Shown here: piece after piece, positions 12,180 through 23,389 of the stretch
Layout: each line of letters starts with the position of its first letter
Numbering within the stretch: position 1 is the first letter of the stretch
Assembly: GCA_963678675.1 (NCBI GenBank)
Contig: OY783191.1
Location: forward strand, 22,029,299 to 22,093,298
DNA length: 64,000 bases
Origin: Xiphydria camelus
Lineage: Eukaryota > Arthropoda > Insecta > Hymenoptera > Xiphydriidae
Direction of reading: 5' to 3'
Notes under the pieces: generated by a model
Told to the model about the DNA's origin: nothing
Seen by the model: the letters and a program-made list of their open reading frames with translations, nothing else
Databases searched by the model: none
Program-made: the position numbers and the translations under genes

Positions 12180-13040
12180 GTGTGGCATTGACTAACGATG
12201 TAAAACAGTTGTGTCGCAAATAACGGAAGCCTGCGAGATGTCTCTTGAGTTTTCCTTTATATCAAGGAAAGAACAAAAATGTAGCTACACGTTTAATTTT
12301 TTTTAGATTTTTAAATGGTGGCGAGACCCGAAAAACAGGCATTTGAAAAATTATTTTAAAAAAGTCTTAACATGTTGACTGCCATGGCTATCATATATGA
12401 AAGCCAGTAGTGTCTCCGTTTTGGACCCAGCTTTCATATATCGACTCATCCAACGAAGACTAGTAACTCATTTTTTGTACTTTTGAGATACGATAGTTTA
12501 CGACGAAAGATGTTCATAAATCGGAGATAATATGAAACGTACATGATAATGTTAGATGCTTACATTACTATTTTGTGAGATACGATTCTTTTCTAGAGAA
12601 GATATCATTATGTTTTACTGTTCTGTACTTGTAATTCAAAAAGTACAAAATTTCGATATGAAAGCCATTAACGGTGAATCCTTATAGAATGTTATAGTAT
12701 GGCCTGTGGGGAACATACTATAAGTGGTTTGGCCAGATTCGCACAGGGACTGATAATACAGTCGTTAAAAAAATGCTTACATGAATTATCGTATAAATAA
12801 ACTAAATTTAAACTAAATAATAATATTATATATTTTATTATTATTACTATATATATAATATTATTATTTATTATAAATAATATTATATATATATAATAAA
12901 AATAAAAAATAAATAAAAATAAACTAAATAATAAATAGAAAAACGTTTACTTCTGAAAAAGTTTCTTATATTTCAAGTAGTTTGAAACAAGTAACTTATT
13001 TACTAATAAAAAACGATCTCTGAAAATAACAAAATTAGCA
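12180..13040. other. AT-rich DNA without a gene
   Basis: No coding sequence recognised. TTAA followed by a 'CATGTTGACTGCCATGG' phrase at 12369, and a hairpin built on 'CATATATGAAAGC' (12391-12440), could be a decayed end of the piggyBac-like element whose transposase remnant lies at 13395-14270. That link is weak. 12820-12950 is mostly ATA/TAT repeats. Confidence 0.35.
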
Positions 13041-13042
13041 TT

Positions 13043-13299
13043 AATTGGCACATGCGTGGGAAAAGGGGTATAAGTCGAGACATTTTTGGAGTCATTGGAA
13101 ATAAGACATCTTTTTTCTTATTTTCAAGATTATGTATCTGACCCCAGAGTCAAAGAATAGTCTCATAAAAAAATGCCACTTCCATGAGACAATTTTTGGA
13201 TATGTTTATTTGTGATCAATCCCGACATCAACTGTTTTCCTTGCTTTCTCAAAACTAAAGATTTCGACTTATATCCCTTTTCCCACGCATGTGCCAATT
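13043..13299. mobile_element. MITE with 38-bp inverted ends
   Basis: AATTGGCACATGCGTGGGAA at the left is mirrored at 13261-13299, and the match extends through 'TATAAGTCGA'. The element is 257 bp with no ORF. Flanking bases are AT-rich and no target duplication is certain. Confidence 0.75.
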
Positions 13300-13394
13300 C
13301 TAATCCTAAATCAAAACAATATGTTTGTCGTCACGAGATGAATCAGTCGTACATATAGATGTACCTACATGTAGTCGTACACGTTGCCTTTTGC

Positions 13395-14270
13395 GAATTG
13401 TCTATCATGATCGGGGAATGCTTAGTAGATAAAATACGGATATCACGTGTATCCTTCCACTTGAGAATAGTAATGCCATGTTGGTCTTCTTTTTAAACTA
13501 TTTTTCCGCGTTTCAGTTTTTTAGCGTCAACTTCCTTTGGAGAGCCTTTTCTCTTAGCTCTAACTGTGCCAACTAAATGAGTCTATTTGTCCAACAAATC
13601 TTTAGCTAAGTCGTAAGTGGTGTAAAAATTGTCAACATAATATAATGTTCTGCCTTCATGAAGAAGTCAATCGCATAGGGACAAACACACATTCCTAGCT
13701 AATTCACTTTCACGCCCCCCTCCCCCCCCGGACCTTTCCAGTATAAACCTTCAGGGCCCAGGTGTAACTGTTTGTTGAGCAAAGCTTGAACAACTTAATT
13801 CCATATCGATGGGTCTGGTTAGGGATGTATTAATCGCTCTCTTCACCGTATTAGTGTTTCGTCAATAACGATATCTTCGTTGGGATAATAAAGGTTCTGG
13901 AATTTTATTTCAAGTAAGTAAGTATTAGTAAGTCTACTAATGGCTGAACTTTTCCTAAACGATCCCCTTTTTATATCGTTTCATTGTTGGAAAAGTGTAA
14001 GATTTTTAACAAAATTTGAAAACGATTTCTCGACATAATTGACCGTGGCAGTTTCATATTATATTTATATTCCATGTGTTAATCAATATGTATCTCTAAA
14101 CTGCCAAGTGGTACTAGCCCCATCCATAGCATTAAGCCAAAGAACTTTTTTATTTCGTTGGCATCTGTAGATGTCTATTTATTTATACGAACAAACTCTT
14201 TTTGAGGTCGAATTGCACTGCACTGTTTAGTATATGTATTTGTTTCGGTGACTATAGAAAAGAACCGGCA
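13395..14270 (-). pseudogene. piggyBac-like transposase remnant
   Basis: The minus strand, read across frames, gives 'RTLYYVDNFYTTYDLAKDLL', 'THLVGTVRAKRKGSPKEVDA' and 'KKLKRGK', which follow the central and C-terminal order of piggyBac (DDE_Tnp_1_7-type) transposases. The VDNFYTT segment contains one of the family's catalytic aspartates. Upstream, 'LPRSIMSRNRFQILLKILHF' matches the N-terminal portion of the fold. Many stops and indels: it is dead. Confidence 0.8.
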
Positions 14271-14610
14271 AGTGCTTTCTATTGAGTTAACGAGACTCAA
14301 AGGACGCGCGCGGATGCGAAAGACTTTACAATAATTCATTTATTCAACTCTCGGAGCACTCTTGATTTGAGAAACTTATTATAATTTCTTCTATCTGGAA
14401 AATTTCAATAAATAATTACGATTAGTTTCTCGAGTGTAACTTGTCCTGGATTGAAGAAATAAATTATTACATCGACCCCTATGTATTCGCACGCCAGCGA
14501 GCCACCGTACCTATGCATACAGAGACAGTACGAAGATAGGGTACTTAGGGAACGTGTGAGTGCGAGTGAGAACACACGGTGATGGCATAAGAGCTTCTCT
14601 GTTGCATATG

Positions 14611-15864
14611 TTAGGTGTACAAATAAGTTTTAGGACACTTTTGCAAAAATTAAAAACTTATTTTTGAAAAAAGTAAAATACATTTATTCATCAAAATAAT
14701 CCACCTCACTTTCAATGGTCTTCAGCCATCTTTTAGACAATTCACGAATGCCTTCCGCAAAGAAAGTTTCATCTTGCGAGATGAGGAAGTTATCGACCCA
14801 TTTTTGGACTTCTTCAAATGTTTTGAATGGCAAATCAGACTATTCGTTTTGCATTTTCCGAAGCAAGTGAAAATCAGTTGGAGCTAAGTCTGGTGAATAC
14901 ACCGGGTATGGTACAACTTCCCATCCAAGAGCCATTAACGTATCCTTGACCGGTCAACTCACATGAGGCCTGGCGTTGTCATGAAGCAGTTTTACTGGAC
15001 GTTTCTCTTTGCCAGTAAATAGATGCTTTTGGCCAATTTCTTAGTTCAATCGTATTTAATTGTTGACGATAGCGATTGGCAGTAACTGTGTGGGCAGGTT
15101 TTAGAAGTTCATAATGGAGTACGCCTTTCATATCCCATCATATACACAGCGTGACTTTGTTACAGTGAATATTGCGTTTTGGCATCTATGTCGCCAGCTC
15201 GCCGGGGTCAACCCAATGATATTAGCATTTCGGATTATCAAAATAAATCCATTTTTCATCGCCGGTCATAATTTTCCACAAAAAAGATTTTCTTTGTTGC
15301 TTGTTGTAAAGATTCAAACATATGTTGAGACAGCTATTTTTTGCTTTAGTCAAAGAGTGTAGCACCCACTTTATTACTTTTCGAATCTTTCCCATTGCTT
15401 CTAAGCGATAGGAAATAGTTTGTTGAGTTACTCCTAGCTGTTCTGAAAGTTGTTTTTCCGTCTGGCAAGAGTTTTCATTCAGCAACACTTGTAGTTCCTG
15501 GTCGTCCACTTTGACAGGGGCCCCGGTACATTCACGGTTACTAACATCAAAATCATCGACTTTTGATCTCTTATACCAATACTCACATGTACTTTTAGAT
15601 ACAATGTCGTCCCCAAGAACAGAACAGATAGATTCACCTGCTTTCCTAACATTTTTACCTTGATGGAATTCATAGCGAATGCAGTGTCTAATAGAGAGCT
15701 TATCGGTCTGCATGTTTTATTCGCAGAATTTAAAGGTTATATCTATGACTCCCTTATGTTTCGATACTATATAACAAGTGCCACCATATCATATGTGAGC
15801 GGTAATTTTGAATTACTTTTATGACACGGAATGGAAGTGTCCTAAAACTTATTTGTACACCTAA
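14611..15864 (-). mobile_element. Mariner (DD34D) element, inactivated
   Basis: At 1,254 bp it is near the usual full mariner length. Ends are TTAGGTGTACAAATAAGTTT and complement. TA is visible at 15865-15866 on the right and near 14607 on the left, with a two-base discrepancy. It encodes a damaged transposase on the minus strand. Confidence 0.85.
14690..15713 (-). pseudogene. Mariner transposase
   Basis: Starts at 15713 (MQTDKLSIRHCIRYEFHQ). The first 163 codons contain the paired helix-turn-helix DNA-binding region ('RKAGESICSVLGDD', 'GVTQQTISYRLEAMG') and end just past TGDEKWIYFDNP, the motif with the first catalytic aspartate. After a frameshift near 15225 the gene continues as 'KKSWVDPGE', 'CIWWDMKGVLHYELLKP' and further pieces to about 14690, with several stops. 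A complete mariner transposase is about 345 residues. The family is clear, the subfamily is not. Confidence 0.88.
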
Positions 15865-15943
15865 TAATTCTCTGGGCAAGCTCGAGACAGAGAGGCTCTT
15901 ATTTCATCAACGTGTGTTTTCACTCGCACTCACACGTTCCCTA

Positions 15944-17034
15944 GGTATACCATTCTGGTATATTGACAGGGTATATTATTTACACGCACGGTGTACTTTA
16001 TATCTTACAAGGAAAGCCTTCGAGGCTGCCGCCTCCGATGTTGATCAAACTCCGCGTAAATTTGAAGTTTATTGAAAAATAAGAGATCCCTATTTTTATA
16101 GTTGCCCAATTTTGGTTTAAGGGGGTCAAACGAACTCCCAAACTTTGACCCTCCCCCCTTAAGAAATCTCCGAAACGAAGCGAGATAGATGAAAAGTTTA
16201 AACATATAAGTTATTAGGATTTTTAAGTTGAATAAAATGCCATAAACAGCTTTTGGAAAAGGGCATTGGAGGGGGGGGGGGAGATTTGTTTAATTCAATT
16301 TTTCGAAATATCAATTTGGTCATATGGAAAAAAATGTAGGAAATCTTATTGCAAATTCAGCTATGTATGATAAAATATGTTTCCCTCCTAGAGTTTTCCA
16401 AATTTCTAGCTTTTACGTTGGAAATGTATGGTAATGACGGGATAGGTCGGGATTTATTACTTCTATTATCGTATTTAAGTGCCACTTTTCTTTTATTTAA
16501 TAAATTTCTTAATGGCTTATTATAGCTCTTAACACTTTTACTACTGTGTACCAAATTTAGTACAGAACTGCATTTAGTAGTAATAGACACTAGGAAGATC
16601 CAGTAGTAAAAGTGATAATTATGGCTGGCAACATCAACATTGCCACATATGTGGCATCGTGATTCTGAGTTCTGGGAATAACAAAATTCTATAGGATGTT
16701 CAAATTCAGGGGTCTAGTATCTACATATCCACTCTTGTACCACGAATAGTTAATAAAGTTAATAAATCGTGACGAGGAAAATTTATTGAGTAAGGGATTG
16801 AAGTTTTAGAATATTATCTTTCACGTGAAGATTAATGTCGTAATTAAAAAGAGTAACGATATCTGAAAACCTCACAAAATTCTACCATATTCGAAATCCG
16901 TATACGTCTAGTGGTTGAATTAGTCCGGTGGTGCCTTTTGAAATCGTCATTAATGTTATTACCTTGTCTTCTGATGTACTGGGTTAGTAACTAAGTGATT
17001 ACGTATTTTAAATAAGAGAAAATTCAAAATTTTT
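15944..17034. other. No gene recognised
   Basis: A 77-codon minus-strand ORF at 16357-16590 has no motif I know. A G-run at 16270-16283 and a 'GGGGGTCAAACGAACTCCC' phrase are the only local structure. Confidence 0.45.
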
Positions 17035-17080
17035 GCTTAAAAATATAACTTTATTTTTGCTTAAAAATATAACTTTATTC
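17035..17080. repeat. Tandem duplication, 23-bp unit
   Basis: 'TTGCTTAAAAATATAACTTT' with its flank occurs twice in direct tandem next to the mariner C-terminus, probably inside that element's terminal region. Confidence 0.7.
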
Positions 17081-17163
17081 AATTAGGTATTGTCCGTTTT
17101 TGTCGATAACCTTTTGCCATTTTTCAGGCAGTGTCATAATTCCACGTTCATAAAACTTTACCA
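17079..17163 (-). pseudogene. Mariner transposase C-terminal tip
   Basis: The minus strand reads 'YERGIMTLPEKWQKVIDKNG' then QYLIE and a stop, the typical end of a mariner transposase. Nothing of the rest of that gene is attached; the sequence changes directly to a pogo-like gene at about 17165. Confidence 0.75.
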
Positions 17164-17164
17164 T

Positions 17165-18000
17165 TTAAGATGCTTGTAGGCCTAGCGTTAAGGAAGTAAA
17201 GTTCCTGCAACCATGTTTTCGTGATATCGGTTGTAAGTTTCCCAGATTTGGAACCCATGAAGTATAATACATTTGGCGGCCTGAACACGGTTTATTGCAA
17301 TCGTTCTCCCAATTGCCCACTAGCTTCTTTTAATGCTAGATAATGAGGCAACAGTAGTTTTCCATCAGTAGATATGGTGGGTTGTATAGTATAACTGAAG
17401 GGTACAGGAATAAAATAGGGAATGTCCACTTTTCGTCGAAAATTGGGTTTTCATCGCTATCTATAGTATTTTATGTGTACTTTTCGGTGGTAGGACTGTT
17501 ACAGGAATAAAACGATAGATGTCCACAGAAAATGCAAATAAAATATTGGTATACAGGCATAAAACAAGAGATCTCCAAGCTTAAAAAGCTTAATTTCTCA
17601 AGATTTTGTTTTTGTGACATTCCCTGTTTTATTCCTGTACCCTTCAACTATGGGTTGTTGAAGATATTGATTGTACCACAGATCCAACTTTTTTTTGCCC
17701 CAATGTAGCCAAAGTTCGACCAGAATGTATTTTAAAATTAAATCTACTTTAATCAGAGTTAAATACATTTTCTGATCCATATTGTGTGATGAGTGATTTC
17801 ACTTGTTCTACGAAGGCTTGGCTTTGCATTTTCTAACTTTCCTCATCCTGAACGTCTTTCCTTGATACAAACTTCGTGATCTTTCGAAAGACAATTTCAT
17901 AAGCTTTCTTGAATGACGTCAACTATGTTTCACTTGCTTTAAAGTTTGGAAGTTTTTCTATTTCGTTTGCTTGTACAGCCCATCGTTTAAGGTCTACAAC
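17165..18000 (-). pseudogene. Pogo/CENP-B-type DDE transposase fragment
   Basis: The minus strand reads 'FVSRKDVQDEE', a 'VFNSDQSRF'-like segment with a stop, 'HSGRTLATLGQKKVGSVVQS', 'QPTISTDGKLLLPHYLALKE' and 'NVLYFMGSKSGKLTTDITKT'. This order is that of DDE_1 (pogo/jerky/CENP-B-like) transposases, where the NSDQSGF aspartate is catalytic. Stops and indels show decay. The gene is split by a 265-bp MITE at 17386-17650. Confidence 0.8.
17386..17650. mobile_element. MITE inserted in the pogo pseudogene
   Basis: Inverted GAAGGGTACAGGAATAAAA segments lie near both ends. The flanks TGGGTTGT at 17378-17385 and 17651-17658 are identical, fitting an 8-bp hAT-type target duplication. Taking the element and one flank out rejoins the pogo frame at 'QPTISTDGK'. 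No coding capacity. Confidence 0.75.
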
Positions 18001-18052
18001 ATGTATTATATATGTCTAGATATAGAGAATTTCCTATAAAATATCTATAAAT

Positions 18053-18310
18053 GTAGAGTGGCGGGGCTAATTGATCTAACAATAAGTGCCAAAATTCCAT
18101 GATTTCGGATTTTTTCTACAAAATAATGTATGCGCCATGGCCAATGCAGAGCTTTATGATTTAAGTGCTAACGCGCTTTCCTTTTCGTTGTATAAAGTAA
18201 GCCGTCAAAAGGTGGTAAAATGTCAGTTTGGTTTCATTGATGGGCAGTTTTTCTCATTTTCCTGGGAAAAATGTTTTTGGCACTTGGATCAATTAGCCCC
18301 GCCACTCTAC
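18053..18310. mobile_element. MITE, GTAGAGTGGCGGGGC ends, copy 1
   Basis: 258 bp with ends GTAGAGTGGCGGGGCTAATT and complement. A second copy lies at 32013-32259 with about the same internal sequence apart from small indels, proving it is a discrete repeat. The ORF read across it is not conserved in frame. Confidence 0.85.
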
Positions 18311-18610
18311 AAATATCTAAAGGTACCAGCGACTAACTTTGAAACGAAAATGATCCATGAGAGAGCGTCACGATACGATTAAAATAATTATTTATTGGAC
18401 GCTCAGGGATAACAAGACAGGATCCCGTAGTAATAAAAAGGTGATATTTTTCGTTCCCCTCTTCTTAATAAGTCAGATTGGTTAGATTCCTAATAATGAA
18501 TGGTTAGATTCCTAAAAATGATATTTCCTAAATAAAAATTCTTGCGTCTAGAGCAGCACTTCGACTTCTTTAAAAGAAGGACATGTATGTGAAGTGCGGC
18601 AGACGACTCC

Positions 18611-18611
<1 letters not shown>

Positions 18612-18705
<94 letters not shown>

Positions 18706-19079
18706 CCTCTCCCCCTCTCCCCCTCTCCCCCTCTCCCCCTCTCCCCCTCTCCCCCTCTCCCCCTCTCCCCCTCTCCCCCTCTCCCCCTCTCCCCCTCTCC
18801 CCCTCTCCCCCTCTCCCCCTCTCCCCCTCTCCCCCTCTCCCCCTCTCCCCCTCTCCCCCTCTCCCCCTCTCCCCCTCTCCCCCTCTCCCCCTCTCCCCCT
18901 CTCCCCCTCTCCCCCTCTCCCCCTCTCCCCCTCTCCCCCTCTCCCCCTCTCCCCCTCTCCCCTCTCCCCCTCTCCCCTCTCCCCCTCTCCCCCTCTCCCC
19001 CTCTCCCCCTCTCCCCCTCTCCCTCTCCCTCTCCCTCTCCCTCCCTCCCTCCCTCCCTCTCTCTATCTCCCTCTCTCCC

Positions 19080-19142
<63 letters not shown>
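18612..19142. repeat. (CT)n and CTCCCCCT octamer tract
   Basis: About 92 bases of CT repeat change abruptly into about 40 units of the octamer CTCCCCCT (18703 to about 19020), then shorter CCCT variants, then CT again to 19142. The strand asymmetry is complete: essentially pure pyrimidine for 530 bases. ORFs encoding Ser-Pro-Leu repeats are artefacts. Confidence 0.95.
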
Positions 19143-19144
<2 letters not shown>

Positions 19145-19498
19145 AAACGAAGCGCGGTTAGCTTCTCTGATCGCCGCCGCTTATATTATCAATACAAACG
19201 GCTCCTAAGTCGTGCGTAAACAAAGCAGAGAAACTGAAAGAATCGCAACGGTTACAACAACGGCGAGCAAGGCCCTAATATGGCTCGTGGTGCTTATAGG
19301 GTAGCTGTTTCGAGACTTCCACATGAAGTCCAGACGGGCGGAACAGAACACAAAGGAATCACGTATATGTATTCTAACATCTAATTTAGCTAGCGGTCTT
19401 GTTTGCAGCTTATCTCAGTTGGAATATACGAGAATTGCGCGTCTTTGATCACTGGTTAATTGGCATCTATCTTCCTCTCGATCGAATGTACATACACA
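19143..19498. other. No gene recognised
   Basis: Mixed-composition sequence between the pyrimidine tract and the foldback element. No repeats or motifs noticed. Confidence 0.4.
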
Positions 19499-20393
19499 CA
19501 GAGGGTGACATTTTGAAAACTTGCCACCCCAATATCTCAGAAAGTTACAGAGATTTTCTAAAAAGCAAAAATACGGTTTCGGCAGTGGGGAGGGGGAACC
19601 AAAATGACATAATCGGAGACGAACCCACTCCAACCCCCTTAGGGGTAGCCCCCCCCCCAACTTTGTAATCTTAAACAGCAACCCCCCATGTGTGATACAG
19701 CGTTGGAAAAAGCTCTTTAAAAATTCTTTACAGCAACACCAAATTGTAGTACCTTTCGATGAGTAGTTTTCGCGCAAATCGAGAAAGAAACTGCCAGAAG
19801 TAAGTTTTGTCAATTTATTTATTAAAGGTCAATTATGTTAAAATAAATTTTCGAAGTGATTTTCATTATCTGATCTTACTCCCTGCGATTTCTTCTTATG
19901 GGGACATCTGAAATCTGTTGTTTTTCAAACTCAACCAGCAAGCATTAACCAACTGAAACAGAGAATTATGCAAGAATGTCGCAAAATTTCAAGAACAACA
20001 TTTGAAAAAGTCCGAAAAATCAATGGAAATCATTTCGAAAATTTATTGTAACGTAATTGACCTTTAATAAATAAATTGACAACTTACTTCTAGCAGTTTC
20101 TTTCTCGATTTGCGTAAAAACTACTCATCGAATGGTACCAAAATTTGGTGTTGTTATAAAGCATTTTTAAAGAGCTTTCCAACGCTGTATCACATATGGG
20201 CTATTTGCGATATGTTTGCTATTTAAGATTACAAAGTTGGGGGGGCTACCCCTAAGGGAGTTGGAGGGAGTGCGTCTCCGATTATGTCATTTTGGTTCCC
20301 CCTCTCCACTGTCGAAACCGTATTTTTGTTTTTTAGAAAACCTCTGTAACTTTCTGAGATATTGGGGTGGCAAGTTTTCAAAATGTCACCCTG
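19499..20393 (+). mobile_element. Deletion derivative of a CAGGGTG transposon
   Basis: Arms of about 340 bp (19499-19850 and 20045-20393) are inverted copies, ending CAGAGGGTGACATTTTG on the left and CAAAATGTCACCCTG on the right, followed by TATA. The short centre still encodes the last part of a transposase. This shows how long-armed foldbacks in this genome arise: internal deletion of an autonomous element leaving long terminal repeats. Confidence 0.85.
19859..20051 (+). pseudogene. Transposase C-terminus with third catalytic Asp
   Basis: Reads 'SDLTPCDFFLWGHLKSVVFQ', then 'LKQRIMQECRKI' and ends HFENLL with stop TAA at 20049-20051. 'TPCDFFLWG' corresponds to 'APLDFFLWG' of the intact transposase at 48855-50021, containing the last aspartate of the catalytic triad. 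Everything upstream is deleted and an in-frame stop precedes it. Confidence 0.85.
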
Positions 20394-20559
20394 TATATGA
20401 ACGCGTTCTCCAAACGTCTTCCTGTACACGTATACAGATAGAAGTGAATGTCGTTATAAGAAACCCCGTTATAAGCATTCTCGGCTACCGAGAATGCTTC
20501 CCCTACTCTGGCACTCTTATCGGTTTGTATCGCATTATTCGTTATAACTAACAATAAGA

Positions 20560-20730
20560 GTCAGAAATACGAAGGCGCTGATCCTACTTCATCTTCTACT
20601 TGGTTTATAACCCCAGAGGTTGGTAACCACGAGGAGGAGTTTAGTCGGTAGAAATCCGACACTACCCTACTACCATCTTGGGTGTCTTGTCGAAGATTCC
20701 TCTCCTCGCCCCCTTCAAAAAAAAAACGAA
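20560..20730 (+). mobile_element. Probable LINE 3'-end fragment
   Basis: 'GAGGAGGAGTTTAGTCGGTA' followed by 'GAAATCCGACACTACCC' and a run of ten A at 20717-20726 looks like the common 3' end of an R1/Jockey-type insect LINE. No RT is attached. Recognition is from phrase similarity only. Confidence 0.4.
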
Positions 20731-21205
20731 GGCGCTGCAACCACGGTCTTATGACAAGTAGGGCGCAATATTCACGAATGTCACTCACACGTGGAAACTA
20801 TTCGTTCGTCAAGTAAGCAGCGAGACAGTGGTGGGAACCGTCAATTTTACGACTTTCTTCTTAGGAGCCCTAGGTACAACTCTTATAACGAGATTCATCT
20901 ATATATTTATTAATGTTTGAGGTAAAGTATTAGAAGAGGCATACTAAACTCGACCATCGGCGATCGGGAATACATTTTCGAACTATATAATTGTTGAATC
21001 AGGCATACCTACTTGATTAAAGAGTTCCATCACTGGCAGTTGCTAATCCTGCTTAATCTCTCCTACCTACCATGACCAATTAACGATGACGCTCATCGTC
21101 TATAGTTCCACAAATCGAATACGTTACATTTGCTATGTCGAAAGTCCAGTGAATAACCCTGTATATCTTCGGCCTCTGATGACCGTATCGATATGTATTA
21201 AATCC

Positions 21206-21350
21206 TACAATGACTTTCATCGACCCGCTTTAGAGATGGCGGAATTTTATTGAGTCAATCGTAGCTGAACGATGCGAGCAGATCTTCTTATTTTGCCATG
21301 AAGGACAAATCAGATTAAATTTTTATGGCAAAATATGAAGACTCACTGGA
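21206..21350. repeat. Partial copy of the 41925-42707 repeat family
   Basis: Shares 'TTTCATCGACCCGCTTT', 'ATTTTATTGAGTCAATCGTA' and 'GAGCAGATCTTCTT..TTTGCC' with the inverted-repeat element at 41925-42707. Only one arm is present. Confidence 0.6.
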
Positions 21351-21930
21351 ATCCTTTAATAATTGTAGGCAATTTTAATAACGTTCAATCACCCAAAACG
21401 GATTAATCAGTCATTGTCGCCGGTTGAACAAGGTATAACATATTTTAGTTGGAGACAGGAAGTATGATAAGGTATAGTAAATGATGCTCATCATTAGAGC
21501 CATCTTCGTTAATTGACTGCAGGTTTGAAATTAATCTTATAACTGGTTTAGGTGATGACCTTAACCATATCATGATATTTTGTTTATCCTAATCTAGAGA
21601 CGTTGTTCATGAAACGTTTTTCATTAAAACCTCCCATTGAATATGTGCTTGCTTCTTCTTCATTATTAGTACGACGCATGCATAAACATTATTTTGTCGC
21701 ACGTCTAACTGTGTAAGCAACAAAAAGACTGAGAAAGTAAAATAACTTTATATCATCCGCGTTTCTTCTTCCTTTAGAATACAATTTCAGGAATATATTA
21801 TAAAAATTCGAACTACTTTAGTCTAGTGGGTGGCGCTTAATTAGTATAATTAATTAACCGGATTTTTCTAAAAAGACGCTTCCTTCTGCTAAAAGGTTTA
21901 TATCTTGTTAACAATAATCACACTATATAA
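21351..21930. other. No gene recognised
   Basis: AT-rich, no ORF with recognisable content and no clear repeat. Confidence 0.4.
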
Positions 21931-21934
21931 TTAT

Positions 21935-22860
21935 TAAAGAAACTGCTCGAAGTGGCCTCCTCTGGCATTGATACAGGCCTTTAGCCTCTTCTCGACCGAT
22001 TATAATATGGGTCGCAAGTATCTTATGTCGAGATTGTCCCATGCTTCCTTCAATAAGGCCTTTAGAGAGTCCAGACTTTTGCGAGATTACGTGCGCAACT
22101 TTTACTCTAAGTAGCTCCAAACAGCGAAATCCATGGAGTTTTAGTCAGACGAGTTGGATGGCTAGAAATCATTTATCCAGTAGCCAGTAGCTAGTAGTTT
22201 TTCAGTAGGGGAAATGGTGGTTACAGAAGGCTAACGTGGATTTGGCAGCATGTGCAAGAGTCCGGTCCTTTTGGAGGATGATCTTACGATTTTTAGAGTT
22301 AGAAAAGGTCTAGAGAAGTAGTACTACGCGTAAAAGCACCTAGTAGACTAGGTTATTGGTCTTGACCGATCTGTCAATAAATATCAGAGGAGTTTTAGCT
22401 TCAGATGTAATGCCAGTCTAGACCATGATCAATTTTGAGAATAGTATCCTAATGTGTATTCAGCACTTGCGGGAGTTCTTATTCACAGGGGAGATCAACT
22501 GGTGATGGTTTTGAAAGTTGTATGCGACTTCCACGTTGAAAATCTTCTCGTCTATCCATAAGATATCGGAGAGGCGGTCTTCCAGGATTTCTTTAAACAA
22601 AATCTTGGTTTTCTTGAGCTTATTCAGCTTGGCTTTATCCGTCAGGATGTGCCCATAATGCAGTTGATAACTACGAAGACCCAGGTCACATTTAACAATC
22701 GTCTGAACGGTTTTACGGGAGATATTCGCAGTACGGGATCGGCCAGATTTTTTGTTGCATTGGCGGTATCAATCTCATTGTACTGCTTTACAATTTTTTC
22801 AACAGTCCTGGGTAGAATTTGAAGACGTCGAGCAATATTTGCAACTGAGAGTCCTTGATG
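21935..22860 (-). pseudogene. Tc1/mariner-superfamily transposase, decayed
   Basis: The minus strand, across several frames, gives an N-terminal 'RQCNKKSGRSRTANISRKTV' DNA-binding segment, then 'WIDEKIFNVEVAYNFQNHH' (first catalytic aspartate), 'MVWTGITSEAKTPLIFIDRS', and 'MDFAVWSYLE' (the position of the last acidic residue) followed by 'KVAHVISQKSGLSKGLI'. The order is right for a DDE transposase of this superfamily, but frames change repeatedly. Terminal repeats were not found. Confidence 0.7.
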
Positions 22861-22929
22861 CGAGTCAGGCGATAAGGAGAAGGCTTCATGATTGGATAAT
22901 GTTGGAAGTGAAGTTCTGCCCGGGGCTTA

Positions 22930-23105
22930 TACCGTATGTCCCAGGAGAATTCGAGCAAGTGCCGATACCTATGGCCGATAACTTGAAATTTGACTTCGGC
23001 AGTGTTTGCCGACGGTAGGTCTTTGATAGTTAGAATTGGCTTGAGAAGAGTGCGCTGTCTATGCTGCGTGAGAGCGAAAAGTGCAACTTTTAAATTTCGC
23101 ACGTA
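22930..23105. repeat. Fragment related to the hairpin element at 59908
   Basis: Contains 'CTTGAGAAGAGTGCGCTGT', 'GCTGCGTGAGAGCGAAAAGT' and a 'CTTCGGCAGTGT' segment in the same order as one arm of 59908-60288, with several differences. It overlaps the end of the transposase remnant. Confidence 0.6.
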
Positions 23106-23389
23106 AATCAAGGTGCCGTTTGCTTGGCACAGACTTGTCAGTTATCCAAAACTATTTCATATTGTGGGTGGTTGCGTTTATGTACCGGATTTTACTTAAA
23201 ATAACCCGTTAAAAGGTATGTTTCCATAGAATAAAGTCGCTATTATAATAAATAGGATATCTAGAAGCTGTTATTTTGCATTTTCGTTAATTTATGATGT
23301 TCAAGAAGTGTTTATCTAACAACTTTCTGTGTATAGAGAGGTTATGTATGTTGTAATAGGCAAATATTTTGTCAGGGTGAGTATGGTCC

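Larger units (their letters stand above)
14546..15943. mobile_element. Palindromic MITE split by a mariner element
   Basis: TAGGGAACGTGTGAGTGCGA at 14546 is mirrored by the sequence ending at 15943. The arms continue through 'GAGAACACACG' and 'AAGAGCTTCTCTGT' on the left and their complements on the right. All arm sequence lies outside 14611-15864, so the mariner landed near the centre of an older hairpin element of about 145 bp. Confidence 0.75.

Noticed and set aside
12369..14270. Complete piggyBac element
   Set aside because: No matching TTAA/CCCT pair could be placed around the transposase remnant.
18086..18382. 98-codon ORF inside a MITE
   Set aside because: The second copy at 32013 has different frames and stops.
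18583..19161. 192-codon Ser-Pro-Leu protein
   Set aside because: Pure pyrimidine tract without stops; no unique sequence.
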